Below are positions 24,440 to 35,800 of a stretch of DNA of 64,000 bases, one piece after another. Every line of letters starts with the position of its first letter. Within the stretch, counting starts at the first letter, position 1. Source of the DNA: Vanilla planifolia (taxonomy: Eukaryota; Streptophyta; Magnoliopsida; Asparagales; Orchidaceae); assembly GCA_023846275.1 (NCBI GenBank), contig CM043875.1, positions 5,220,626 through 5,284,625 on the forward strand. The letters are read 5' to 3'. The notes beneath the pieces were generated by a model that did no database searches, was not told the origin of the DNA, and was given only the letters and a program-made list of their open reading frames with translations. Position numbers and translations under genes: made by a program.

Positions 24440-24700
24440 TCAACATAAAAATTATAAAACAACTATGTAAGATGAACTTAGATAGTGGTAGTTATATCAA
24501 TTCAATATCCTTTGATGCTACTAAGTGAATAAGAGAGAATAATATTAAGGACACAAAACTTATTATAATTATATGATGTACCTTCACCCAACCTAAGATA
24601 AGTGAAGATTAAAAACACACCATTATTTTTTATACCATTGTCAAACATAGAGAAAACATTTATAAGGTCATCATAGAAAGTAGTAGAACATCAATGCCTT
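24440..24700 (+). pseudogene. Chromovirus A aspartic protease remnant
   Basis: LDSGSYINS at about 24478-24504 matches the active-site loop (D-S/T-G) of retrotransposon protease, the enzyme that cuts the polyprotein. It lies in the expected place between gag and RT. The following stretch is broken by stops. Confidence 0.55.
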
Positions 24701-25313
24701 TTTTACTAATAGTGTAGCACACCTGAGACTTATCATCATCCAAACCCATACATTATTTCTTAAATTAATGAAGCATCATTTTCCATTAAAAAATAATATA
24801 TTGTACCACTTTAATTTGGCTAATGTTGTGAAGATATTTTGAGTGATATTGTTCATTTACATATAAGAATTATCAACATAAGGCAACTCTAGTTATATGA
24901 CCATAATGCCCTTCTCACCAATAAAGCCAAATCTACACTTTAACAAACCAAGGCCAAAAATTCAAGCTTCACCCATCACCACCTAAAGATCACATCCAAC
25001 CCATTAAAAAGTAACCAACCACCACCCTAGAAAAGAAAACCTAATTTATGTTGCATTGTGAAGTAGATATGAAATTTATTGATGAGACTATCATTTAGAT
25101 CATTATAATGAGGGAGATCCCAAGCAAGGTACTTGATATTGCAATACCTCCCTTAGTAGAACCCATTCTTTTTAATTTTCTTGATGTTTTCACTAACCAA
25201 CATTTTCTTTTCTTTTAAGATATCCAACATGTTACAAACCATGTCCTTGGAGCAAATTTATTGAATCTATCATATTATATGGTGAGTCCTTCTAAACACT
25301 AAGAACTTGCTTG

Positions 25314-25318
25314 ATGAG
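25314..25318. repeat. Target-site duplication, left copy (ATGAG)
   Basis: ATGAG precedes TGTTACACCC and recurs immediately after GGGTATAACA near 28431. The duplicated bases belong to the host RT reading. Confidence 0.88.
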
Positions 25319-26290
25319 TGTTACACCCCATTTTTCCTAGGCTGATTTTTGGCATACAATTTTTTTTTTATATATAGACAGCTCAGATCGTCCCATACCA
25401 ACCTGAGTAGCCTACGAAAACATAGGATATAACACATCATTACACACCTACTTTCCTTAACAATGTGGATCCCATCTCCCGGGTACACCGTCAAATCAGG
25501 TTCATGACTCCTGAATTAACCGATGGACTCGCGAAATGTTACTCCTACTAGACCCAATACTCCTAACCCATACGGGTAGGAGAACCGATCTAATAGAAGT
25601 CTGAACCCCCACGGTTAAGTTCCATAGTCATGTAATGACCTCACCATCAAACAAAAAGATATATAACATCCTCAGATAAAATATGGCACTCCACACACCA
25701 TACTCCAAGACAATAAAATAAAACAGTGAATGAAACTACATCACAAGAATAAGATCCAAGTCCAACAAGTGCAATATTATCCAACCAGAAACATAAGTCA
25801 GAATTACCCTCACATATTACATGACATATGAGAATAACAATCTCATTAAATACATCCAACAGCAATAATCAACTAACCAGAATATCTCAGACAATTACAA
25901 ATCAGATATCCTCCACAATCCTGCTGACCACGATCCCACCTAATCTGGTAGCGTCAAGTCTGCCGAGCCACTGAAAATATATAATACAGGAATGAGCTAC
26001 GCCCAGTAGGAAAGACAGCTAGTAAAACTCACATGCCAGAGAAGGATAATAGCAAAAAAATATAGGAATACAGCATAACAATGTAAGGTGGATAGGCACT
26101 CTCAGTCCCAGACTCCGACCAACCACAGTCACCCCTAGTTACACCAGAGTAGCTCTCCTCTGGGCTTCCAGGTAGCGTGCCAGTGGGAACGCCCATCTCG
26201 AAACACGCATGGCGCCTAAGCACCCGACACCGCAGCGTCTCTCGTCAATCAATCTCCTGGAGACTATAGACAGATCCAGTCACAAAATCT

Positions 26291-26400
26291 CTAGCCAACG
26301 TGAGACACCCCTGCCACCCTAAGGCGCGCAGGCCTACACACTTGGCTAGCCACTGCGAGACACCCCTGCCACCCTCAGGCGCGCAGGCCTACACACATGG
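26291..26400. repeat. 55-bp tandem duplication inside solo LTR copy 2
   Basis: Same two-unit structure as 7114-7223 in copy 1, with units at 26291 and 26346. The 64-codon ORF across it (26300-26494) differs from its copy-1 partner at two residues. Confidence 0.8.
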
Positions 26401-27940
26401 ACCAGGAGAGATCGACTCAGCCACCGTCCCAAAGAGCCCTCTACCAACAACTTCCATAGAAGCTCACGCCCCTACAGTCATTGCCAATCTCTAACTCCAA
26501 GATCCGGCAACATGTGTTCAGGTACAACAAGGCGCATACCAGTCCATATGTATACTGTGGAAGCTAAGTCTGAACCGCATAGTTACCTACCACAGCTACC
26601 CTAAAACATCATATAGGGTCTATAGTAGTCCGGTCCAGTATGCCAATCCGTGAAATATGCCAACACTGAGTAAACTGACTCAATCCATGCCGTTGCCATC
26701 AAAGCAACACAACTGTCAATTACTGACTGTTCTGGTAGCATCCATGTACCATACCTCTGTCTGACTGTTTCCAGATGTACTGTCATCACTGATAACATTT
26801 TTACCCACTTCAGGCAATTTTTTTCTTTACCCACGGATCTCCAGAATTTTTCGAAATTTCTCATTTCCAAATTTTCTGATTTTTCTTGAATTTTCCAAAA
26901 TATAAATAATCCCTAAAACTCAATTATCGAATTTTCCTAAATTCGAAATATCAAATTTTGCATTTTATCCATTTTTCGAATTTCGGAATAATTTCCGAAT
27001 TTAAATTTCCGCTATTCCATTATACCGCGCCGCACTTCCGTGAACCCGGTTCTCGCCGCCGGTTCGGCCTTCGCGCTGAGCCGAGAACCGCTTCTCACTG
27101 AACCGCGCCGAATCCCCTGAACCGGATCTCGCCACCGGTTCGGGCCTTCGCGCTGAGCCAAACCCCGCCGGTCGAAGTTATTAATCCGAAATTCGGCCGA
27201 CGCTTAATATATAATATTAATAATTGATTTAATTATTCTCTTAATAAATCAACTAATCCCTAATTAACCCTTAATTCGTCTCCTTCCTTCGCCCGTCGTC
27301 CGCGAAACCCTAGCCGCCGCCATCGCCGACCAATACGATCCTTCTGTCGATTTCCGGCGACTGCGAACAAGGAGAACATGTTCGTACTATCCTAACGTTC
27401 CAATAATGCCGCTAATTTCCTAAGGTTTAAATCAAAATCTCCGCCGAAGGAATTCGCCCGTCCGCCGTTGCCGTATTGTGAAATTTGAGATTAATCCAAC
27501 AAATAAATTAACTAATTCAATGGCAACGCTGATAATACAAATCCCTAACATGCTCCTAAGCATTAACAAATTTTTTGGCGAAATGGGGAATTTTCCAGAA
27601 AATCCGAAATTTGCAAAAGACACCAATTAGCATTCAATTAAATCCGATTTTTCATCCACATGCTTGTTTTCATTAAGCAAAATATTCCATGCTTTTAATT
27701 TTCTACCAAATAACTAATTTAAACTGAATTTCCTACCTCAAAGACGCCGGCGACGGTGAACCTCGTCAGCAGCTCGCCGCAGCTCCTCACCGAACGAACC
27801 CGGTATCAATCGACTCTCCTCGGTCCCGTGAATCTCCAGGCACAAAAAGCCCCTTGCCAGGCCGCCGGAATCACGCGCCGTACGCCGGAAAACTTCCTCT
27901 CTATCGGTCGGTCGAACGAAACCCTAATCGTTCGCGAGGG

Positions 27941-27947
27941 TTTTATA
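27941..27947 (-). promoter_or_regulatory. Candidate TATA box of solo LTR copy 2
   Basis: Minus-strand TATAAAA in GGAATATAAAACCC. It has a leader-like TTAGGGTTTC about 15 bases downstream and 40-bp repeats directly upstream, the layout expected for an LTR U3/R boundary. Confidence 0.5.
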
Positions 27948-27955
27948 TTCCTGGC

Positions 27956-28062
27956 CGACACGGTGAAAACCCGTTACGCACCGTTGACACGCTTTCGACA
28001 CGGTAAGCACCCGATACGCGCTGTCGACACGTTATCGACACGGTAAGCACCCGATCAGCCGG
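27956..28062 (-). repeat. 40-bp tandem repeat directly upstream of the LTR TATA box
   Basis: Units start at 27956, 27996 and 28036 with CGACACGGTRARMACCCG. The last is partial. On the inferred minus orientation they lie immediately upstream of the TATA box at 27941-27947, where LTR enhancer repeats usually lie. Copy 1 has only loosely related sequence at this position. Confidence 0.7.
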
Positions 28063-28430
28063 TTCAATCCCAACCGTCGATCACGACCGTCCGATCCGCT
28101 TATCAGAACGCACGCGCAAACTCACTCGGCGAACCGCCTCCGCCTCCGCTGAACCGTTCCGGTCCGGTTCACACGCGGTAAAAACCAATTTCCGGTTTTA
28201 AAATAACCGATCATAATTGATTTTCGAATTTCCAAAAATCCAATAAATCCAAATAAACAGGGAAAATTACTTAAAAATTACCTCGGTGTTCCGAAAAATC
28301 CCTAGAAATTTCAGAAATTCCAATAGCCTCTAATTGAGCTCCTGGCTCATCCTACTGTCGATCTGAAATCATCCAAGCCAAAAATTAATTTATTAAAGAT
28401 TAACATAAAAATTTTTACTGGGTATAACAA

Positions 28431-28435
28431 TGAGT
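28431..28435. repeat. Target-site duplication, right copy (ATGAG)
   Basis: Follows the end of solo LTR copy 2 and matches 25314-25318. Position is accurate to about one base. Confidence 0.85.
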
Positions 28436-28890
28436 ACAAGAGTTATTAAACAAACACTTCATATGGGAAAGCCTTAGCCCTTATATCATTCCTTCCATTT
28501 TAACCCCCAAGAAAGATGGTTATTGGAGAATGTTTATTAATAGTAAGGGCATCAACAAAATAATTATAAAATATAATTTTCTTATCTTATGCTTGGATGA
28601 CTTGTTGGATTAAAAAAGTGGAGGTACTATATTCTCATAAATTAATTTAAAAAGTGGATACGACTAAGTTAAGATCCAACCAAGGGATGAGTGAAAAGCT
28701 ACTTTTAAAACAAAGAATAAATTATATAAATATTTAGCCATGCTCTTTGGTGATTCTACTAAACTTAACACGTTTATGAGAATAATCACCAAAATACTCT
28801 ACTTAGAAAAATTTTTGGTTGTTTACGTTAATGTCATCTTAATCTTTAGTTGTATACTTTAACTCTTTTAGAACATTATAAAAAGATCTA

Positions 28891-29560
28891 CACTTAATGA
28901 GTATCACCTCTATGCAAACCTCAAAAAATTCACCTTTATTATTGATTGCATGGTTTTATAGTCTCAAAAGATGGGCACATTAGTTGACCCTGTCAATATT
29001 AAGACCATAACTAATTGACCAACACCTCAATCCATCCATGATGTTGGGAGTTTTCATGCCTAAAGACTTCTATAATAGATTATTCAATGATTTAATACCA
29101 TCACCACCATTATAATCGACTATATCAGAATAGAAAATTTTGAATGGACCCCTATAACTGAGAAATCATTTGAGAAGATCAAGGAGAGTATATCCCGAGC
29201 ATCTATACTCTAGCTTCTAGATTATTTTATTATTTTTGAAGTCTCATAAAATGCCTTAGGAGTAGGAATAGGAGGAGTCTTTAGCCAAGAAAGATGATCA
29301 ACCATGAATTTTAGTGAGAAATTGAATGAGTTTCGTAAGAAATATTAAGGCATTATGTCTTAACTTGGGAATTTATACTTTATTTTGACCATGAGGTTTT
29401 AGGATACCTCAACTCACAGAACAAGTTAAAGCCCAACATGTTAAGTGGTCTAAGTTTCTTTAGGGCTAAACCTTCATCCTTAAACATATTCTCGATATAA
29501 AAAACAAAGTTGTTAATGTTCTTAGCAGGTGAGTGAACCTACTCACCATAATTTCTATCT
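28891..29560 (+). pseudogene. Chromovirus A RNase H remnant
   Basis: The RT connection and RNase H region, which removes RNA from the RNA:DNA hybrid. FDHEVLGYLNSQNKL (about 29385-29430) corresponds to the conserved TDHxALKYLxxQxKLNxRH block, followed by a readable AKW-like stretch and a degenerate copy of the DALSRR end near 29515. Stops and frameshifts are frequent. Confidence 0.75.
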
Positions 29561-30430
29561 TTGTCACTTACTTTGAAACCCTACAAATCTTATAACCATA
29601 TTACACAGACTTTGGACCCATTTATAAAGAATTATTTTCCAATCTTACCAAGGCCAAATATAATTTTACTATTAATGATGGGTATCCTTTTCATAATAAG
29701 CAACTATTCATACTACAAACATCACTTAATGATTTCTTAATTTGAGAGATACATATAGGAGAACTCGTAGGTCATTTCAGATGAGAAAATTCCATCATGG
29801 GTATTGAAGATAGTTTTTGTTTGCTAGGATTAAAATACATTACTTAGATAGTTGTTAAGTTTAAGACTTTTGTTCTCGCCAAATATTATGTATAAAACAT
29901 CGGGCTCTACTTCCAATTAAGAGTACTATCATGACTATGGGAGGACCTTCGTATGGCTTTTTTCTTGGACAACCCAATTACTTTTAAAGACATGACTCCA
30001 TTTTTGTGGTGGTTGATCAATTTATAAAAATGCCTAGATTCATCTTGTGCTTCAAGACATCTGATGCCTCGCACATTAAAAAACTATTCTTTAATGAAGT
30101 GATAAAGCTTCATGGGTAGCCCAAGTCCATAGTCATAAATAAGGATGTCTATTTCACTTTATACTTTTGAAAAAACCTTTGCCATCTTATGGGAATAAAG
30201 TTAAAATTCTTATTTACTTACCACCCCTAACTTGATGGTCAATTTAAAGTAGTGAATTATAGCTTTGGAAAGTAATTATGATGTTTAATAAGAGAACATG
30301 TAAAGAATTAGGATTTGCTTTTACAATGAGTCAAGCATGCTTATAATAGTTCCATTAATAGGATCATAAGAATGAGTACCATTGAATCCTATAATTGATA
30401 TAAAGTTAATAACCCTGTCAACCTAATCCC
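29561..30430 (+). pseudogene. Chromovirus A integrase remnant
   Basis: Integrase inserts element DNA. The zinc-binding N-terminus is readable near 29690-29890 (GYPFHNKQLFILQTSLNDF, then GELVGHFR). LWEDLRMAFFLDNP (about 29935-29975) aligns with the catalytic-core start WEDLSMDFVLGLP, where the first catalytic Asp has become Ala. Later parts show LHGSPS-like and HPQ-DGQ-like stretches. Frames are broken. Confidence 0.75.
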
Positions 30431-30689
30431 ATTTATTATTTAAATAAGCACTTATGTCTAGAGGAGTTTGCACAACATATAAGGGAGGTTCATGAGAAAA
30501 TTAAAAAAAAAATAAATCTTAGTAATAAGAAGTAAAAGAGATTGGTCCATGCACATCTCAAGTATAAAGAATTTTGAAAAGAAGATTATGTAATGATCTG
30601 AATCAATTTTGAAAGCTTTGAACCAAGAACTTTACAAAAGTTTCATATAAGAGATAACAGTCTATTCCAAATCTTAAAAAAAATAGACC

Positions 30690-31110
30690 AAATGTATACA
30701 CTATGGAGCTACCAGATTACTATATCATCAGTTATAACTTCAAGGTCTCAGATTTTGTAGTCGACAAGGAGTTGATCATGATTCTCATTGAGTCATCTTG
30801 AGAATGAACTCTTACTCGAGTACCCACTAGCCTATCATGGTAAGAAGGGTGAGCTAATTGATAGAATATTGGATGACTATGGTATGTTAATCAGAAACCA
30901 GAGCTATCAAAGATATGTTACTTGTTGGAAAGGATGACCAAACATTGAAGATACCTATATCACAAAGGAAAAGTTACAACAACAAAACCCAAATGCATTA
31001 GAGACTTACATGAGCCAATATACAATAGTTGACTCATTTGACATGAGTTTTTTCCACTATAAGGGAATTAGTGAGGACACTAGTTTAGATTTTTGAAGCT
31101 CTGGAGCCTG
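30690..31110 (+). pseudogene. Chromovirus A polyprotein C-terminus with chromodomain-like motif
   Basis: MELPDYYIISYNFKVSDFV (about 30704-30760) is the conserved end of integrase. After a gap, QSYQRYVTCWKG, PNIEDTYITKEKLQQ and NPNALETY (30900-31010) form the chromodomain-like tail of plant chromoviruses, thought to steer integration to particular chromatin. The same order occurs at 33795-34200. Confidence 0.7.
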
Positions 31111-32755
31111 TCAGATACTTATTATTATTCTAAATAATCAAGGTATCTATTCCTTGTAGTAGGGTTTGGACAGCATAAAATTGTTTTTTACCCTTAAAAT
31201 TTATGAAAAAAAGAAGAAGAAAAAAGACAAAAAAAACATCCCAATAGGCTCATTTTTGTTGGCATCATTGACTATTATATTTTTGTTAACCTAACCCAAT
31301 GACTAACCCACATAGCATTTGACTAAAATAAATCAACAAATGTTTGTCTTCTAAATTTAATTCAAATCTAAGGTTTGCATGGCTAGTGAATGCAACCAGA
31401 TCTATCATGCTACATCAACAAGCCAAACTGACATGATAGCAGTATAGTTTGTGTGACCCATGAATAAACCCTAATCTGTTATGCCATGCCAACCATCTAG
31501 ATCAACATGACAATGACATGGTTCATATGACCCACGAATAAATATAGATTTGTTGATCTTGCACCAACTGATCGACTCGATATTTGACACCTCATCCATG
31601 AACCAACAATGCATTGACCCATAGACCTAATTCACCATATGCTAAATTGAATCTAACACATGACATTGTCAATGCCATACAAATTCATTATCCTAGATCT
31701 CACCCATAATGACCCATGTAAACTTGTATAGCATGAACCAAAAGTACAACTTTTTAGAAGGCTATTTAGAAATAGTTTTTATCACAAAACCTTTGGTCAA
31801 AATGATAGCTTTTTTAACAAGCTATTTGGCACCAACTTTGGTAATATCTTTTCAAAAAATAATTTGTAAAATTGAAATTAAAACTTTGTAAAAAGCTAAT
31901 TGGCAACAACTTTTGACTACAAATTTTGTAATGTGTTTTTTTATCTTTTGTACTTAGGATCTTTATAAATGGGATAAGCCTACCCTTTAGAATGATGCTT
32001 TTGAATGAGTAAAACTTTCACTATTCTTTGCATTTTATTGAGGTTTAGGGGTTAATTATAATAAGAACTCTAATTTTTTGATTCATTAGACCTCTAATAC
32101 TGGGAGGAGAGGTGCCGGACCCAAGTGAAGAGATGTTATGCCAGTTTACTTATGACTCTATGATAATAGCTTCCTACTAGCATCATATATTAACTCTTTT
32201 TACTTTGTCATTTTTTTCTTCATTGATTTCCTTTACTTTATTGTTTCCCTTCAGTATGTTATTCCACTTTCACTTTATCACTTAAAGTTTTTCTAGATTG
32301 TTACTTTTGTTTATGGTCACCTTCTTATTCTTGATATGATTTTTATTAAGTATTTTGTGCTACCTTTACTTACAAGTTACTATGTTATTAAGTTTTTTGC
32401 AATGCTTAGTAACGTCTTTCAATGCTTTCATACTTATATGACTTTTACTTTGTTCTTTCATTCTTATGATATTAGTTAATCAAACTCTTTTTGAGTGACT
32501 TATTTATGAGTCTTTAAAGAGGTTATAGGCCTAATCTACGAAGTGACCTCTATGTGGTTCATGATCCACTCTTGACTAAGATTATCTTGGATGGGTATCT
32601 CTTGCATCAAAACTTTCTGGGACTCTCATATTTTTCTTTTATACTTTCTTTATTCCTTATATATGAAGGTTAATCTCTAAGTTGTTCATAACATTTGCAT
32701 CACCCATCTAGCATCAAACCCTTAAAAATGAATGAACTTACTATATATATTATTT
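31110..32755 (+). mobile_element. LTR-like region between chromovirus A and segment B
   Basis: Non-coding. It includes an array of about 90-bp units with TGACCCATGAATAAA and ATGCCATGCCAACC (31380-31600), a TATA box (TTATAAAT, 31963-31970), GAATGAGTAAAAC...TTTGCATTTTATTGAGG, and a tail with AGATTATCTTGGATGGGTAT (about 32578). The last two blocks recur in the region after segment B. These are the features of an LTR, though exact ends are not visible. A 60-codon ORF at 31709-31891 looks accidental. Confidence 0.5.
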
Positions 32756-34215
32756 GTCTCAATCATTGGCTTTGAAACTTAACCTGACTTATAACCTGAT
32801 TATACTAATTTTGAACCTATTTACAAGGAATTAGTTATCAAACCAAACAAAGCAATAAATGACTATACAATAAAAGAGGGTTACCTTTTCATAGAAAATA
32901 ACAATGCTTACCTCAAGTTTCACTTAGAGATTTGCTAGTTATGAAAATACATGCTTGAGGCTTAAAAGGCCTTTTTGGACTACGCAAAAAGTTTATAGCC
33001 ATTAAAGATAAATTATGTTGGCTAGGACTAGAATGACATGTCACTTAGATGGTCTTCCCACATATTTTTTCCTTTGGCTACCTAAAACTCTTCATAGTGA
33101 TGAATCCATTATTATAGTAGTAGATTAATTTATAAAAATGAAAAGATTCACTAGTTCTATAAACCTTCCACACTTCACACATAACTCATCAATTCTTTGA
33201 TGAAATTGTCAAGATTCACGGGTTATCCAAAACCATAATTATAAATAGAAACATACATTTTCCTTCTTACTTTTAAAAAAATCTTTGATCATCTTATGAA
33301 AATAAAGTTAAAATTTTCATCCATTTACCATCCCCAAACTAATGCCAAAATAAAAGTAGTGAAAAAATGCTTAGAAAATTTATTATGATATTTGGTAGGA
33401 AAGACGTGAAAAATTGGGAACTACTATTATCACTTATAGAACATGTATGTAATTGTTTGGTTAATAGATCTATAAGAATGAGTCCCTTTGAAGCCTATAA
33501 TAGATACAAATCTTATAGCTTAGTTAACCTTATTCCACTAACCATTCATGCACATTTGAGTCTAAATAAGATGTTACACAACAAATAAAAATGTTCACAA
33601 GCACATTAATGATAAACCTAAGTACTGATCAATATAAGAGGTTAGTCGATACATATTAAAGGCATAATGAATTTTCAAAAGGAGACTATGTGATAATTAG
33701 AATTAAATATGAAAGGTTCTCACTAAGTGACTTGAAAGAGTTAAATACAAGTGTTGCCAGTCTAATATAAATCTTAAAGAAGATTGAGCCTAACACATAT
33801 TATGGAGCTTTTACATGACTATGACATTGAAAATACCTTTAACTTCTCAACTTTGGTGGCTTACTAGGAGCCAACTGAGATCCTGGTGAGCCACTTGAGC
33901 TGACATCAACACCCCTTGCGAGTTAACCCCTACATGAGTGTCCACCATCTTATATGAAAAGAAGAGTGAGTAGATTAAAAAGTTATGAGATGATCAAACC
34001 ATATTAAATAAAACATAAGTCATCAAAGGCATCATTTTCATTAAAAAGAAAGGCTAGACATTGAGGATACTTGGAATGTAGAGGAAGAACTACAAAGATT
34101 GAATTTGGATGCCTTGGAGATTTTTGAGAGTTGATCTAGAGCAGCTGACTCAATGGAGTTGAGTTTTCATTGCTATAAGGATATTAGTGAAGTTGCTAGT
34201 TACATTTGAGCTTTT
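32756..34215 (+). pseudogene. Segment B: second, truncated integrase-chromodomain remnant
   Basis: The reading starts abruptly at the RNase H/integrase junction (matching 29565 of element A) and runs to the chromodomain-like tail (DIEDTWNVEEELQRLNLDAL, near 34060-34115). HPQTNAKIKVVKKCLENLL is readable just before 33380. A 73-codon open piece (33367-33588) holds NCLVNRSIRMSPFEAYNRY, the integrase C-terminal core block. No gag, protease or RT precedes it, so it is 5'-truncated. It is in the same family and orientation as element A. Confidence 0.82.
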
Positions 34216-35800
34216 CAATACACACAATCTATTGGATGCACTCTAGTATTCCTAAAAGGTTAAGGTATTTATTTTTCATTTATAGACTTAATTTTGAGTT
34301 AAAACTTTTATTTTAGGCTCAAATTTTGATTTCAAACTATTACTAGAGCCATGAACACCCACTTGTGAACCATTAGGCCTATTTCAAATGTGTTGCCTTC
34401 GATCCACAATTGACACATGTCAACCTAACTATTAGCTTGTAGCCTAACCTACATTTATTCACAGTTCAACTAAGCTGCATCTATTCATAAGTCTCCCAGG
34501 TTGGCACCACCCTCCTTTGTGTGTGGAACACTTGTGTTTGCTCATGGGTTTGCATGACCTATAAGCAAACACATATTCCCTACATTCACCATAGACTTGA
34601 TCTGATCTACTTATTATGATGACTTAATCTAATCCATTAGCTACATCGACTAGATTCTGATCTACTTCCAATTCGAGCTTGTACCAACTAGCTTTTCCAA
34701 TGCTCGTGACCTAAAATTTGCCACCCTATCCTACTCTTGCTATGACATGACACCTATGACCTGACCTATGACATATGTTTGTTGCTTGCCTATGATGACC
34801 CACCCATGTGCCTACAACTCATACATCATCTAGCCATTAGAACACTGGTAAAATTTAATAAAATTGTTTGGGAGTAGCTTATGATAACCATTTATGAAGC
34901 TTTCTAATTACAATTTAAGGTCTCAAGACTTATATTTGTTGAAGATCTTTTCAATCCTATAGTAATTTTATTTATTTCCAAACTTTTTTTACTTAAGTAA
35001 TGTATCTTTTTGTATTGAAATGTGACCCTTGGCATTCCTATGTGCTTTTACAAATGTACCATTCTAAGCTCTTTGTGAATTAGTTGGCCTACCTTGTAAG
35101 GTTGTTATTGATGAATGAAAGCTAGTATTTTTGTATGCATTTTATTGAAATCTTTAGTTGAATGCAACAAGAGCATTGACGTGCACACTCAAAAGGGTTC
35201 TAGTATTAAGAGAAGTGGTGCAAGGCCTAACTTGTGGGATGCCATGCCAATTTATCATTGACTTAACCATCAACATCTTCATATCTTTGTCAGTACACTT
35301 AACACTTTCCTATGCACATGCTGCCCTAAACTTTGTCTAGCCATCTCCTTACTTGGTAACTCTCTATTATGAATTTGTGGTTTTCTTCATTATTTTATTT
35401 TCCTTTGACTCAATTTTATTAGTATTTTGGAACACATATTTCATAATAATTTATCTCATTTCTTCATATTTTACTTTTATTTGGTTAGATTACTTTGTAC
35501 CTCTTAATTTCTTATGACATTCATATTGCTTCTATTTTATTTGAGATTATTATTATTGAACCTTTTCTTTGGTACCCTATTTTTGTGCCATTGATAGGTT
35601 GCGAGCTAACCTATCAAAGAGTCTCCAATGTTACTTATAGTTCTCACTTAGCTAGGATTATCTTGAATGGATATCTCTTGCATGTTTCCATTTTAGATTT
35701 CTTGATTTTTCTTTCATATTTCTTATTTCCTATCATATGCTAGTTAATCTCACTTATTGCTCATTAATGTGATTTGTCGCCATCTTACATAACCTTTAAA
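34216..35800 (+). mobile_element. LTR-like region following segment B
   Basis: Corresponds in layout and in several blocks to 31110-32755. Shared are a run of sequence rich in place-changing ACCCATGA-type motifs, TTATTGATGAATGAAAG (about 35106), TTTTGTATGCATTTTATTG, and AGGATTATCTTGAATGGATA (about 35653). Small ORFs at 35158 and 35495 show no homology. Confidence 0.45.

Larger units (their letters stand above)
25319..28430 (-). mobile_element. Solo LTR, copy 2 (same family as 6113-9301), nested in gypsy RT
   Basis: About 3.11 kb, starting TGTTACACCC and ending GGGTATAACA, with perfect 5-bp target-site duplication ATGAG (25314-25318 and about 28431-28435). It interrupts an RT reading that is continuous across the insertion. 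The first 1.3 kb is nearly identical to copy 1. From about 26700 to 27000 the two differ strongly, so they may be subfamilies. Minus orientation is inferred from TATAAAA (27947-27941) followed by TTAGGGTTTC (27927-27918) and a splice-donor-like GTAGGAAATT (from 27736). No internal region remains. The right end is uncertain by one base. Confidence 0.92.
25080..28890 (+). pseudogene. Chromovirus A reverse transcriptase, split by solo LTR copy 2
   Basis: The protease-RT linker and RT start at about 25170-25313 (IQHVTNHVLGANLLN, SYYMVSPSKH). RT then resumes directly at 28436 with VQELLNKHFIWESLSPY and LTPKKDGYWRMFINSKGINK. These two halves fit the continuous RT N-terminus of plant gypsy elements, with the 3.1-kb solo LTR between them. 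The catalytic loop at 28817-28850 reads VVYVNVILIFS, so both catalytic Asp of the usual Y/F-x-D-D are gone. RT copies element RNA into DNA. This copy is dead. Confidence 0.88.
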
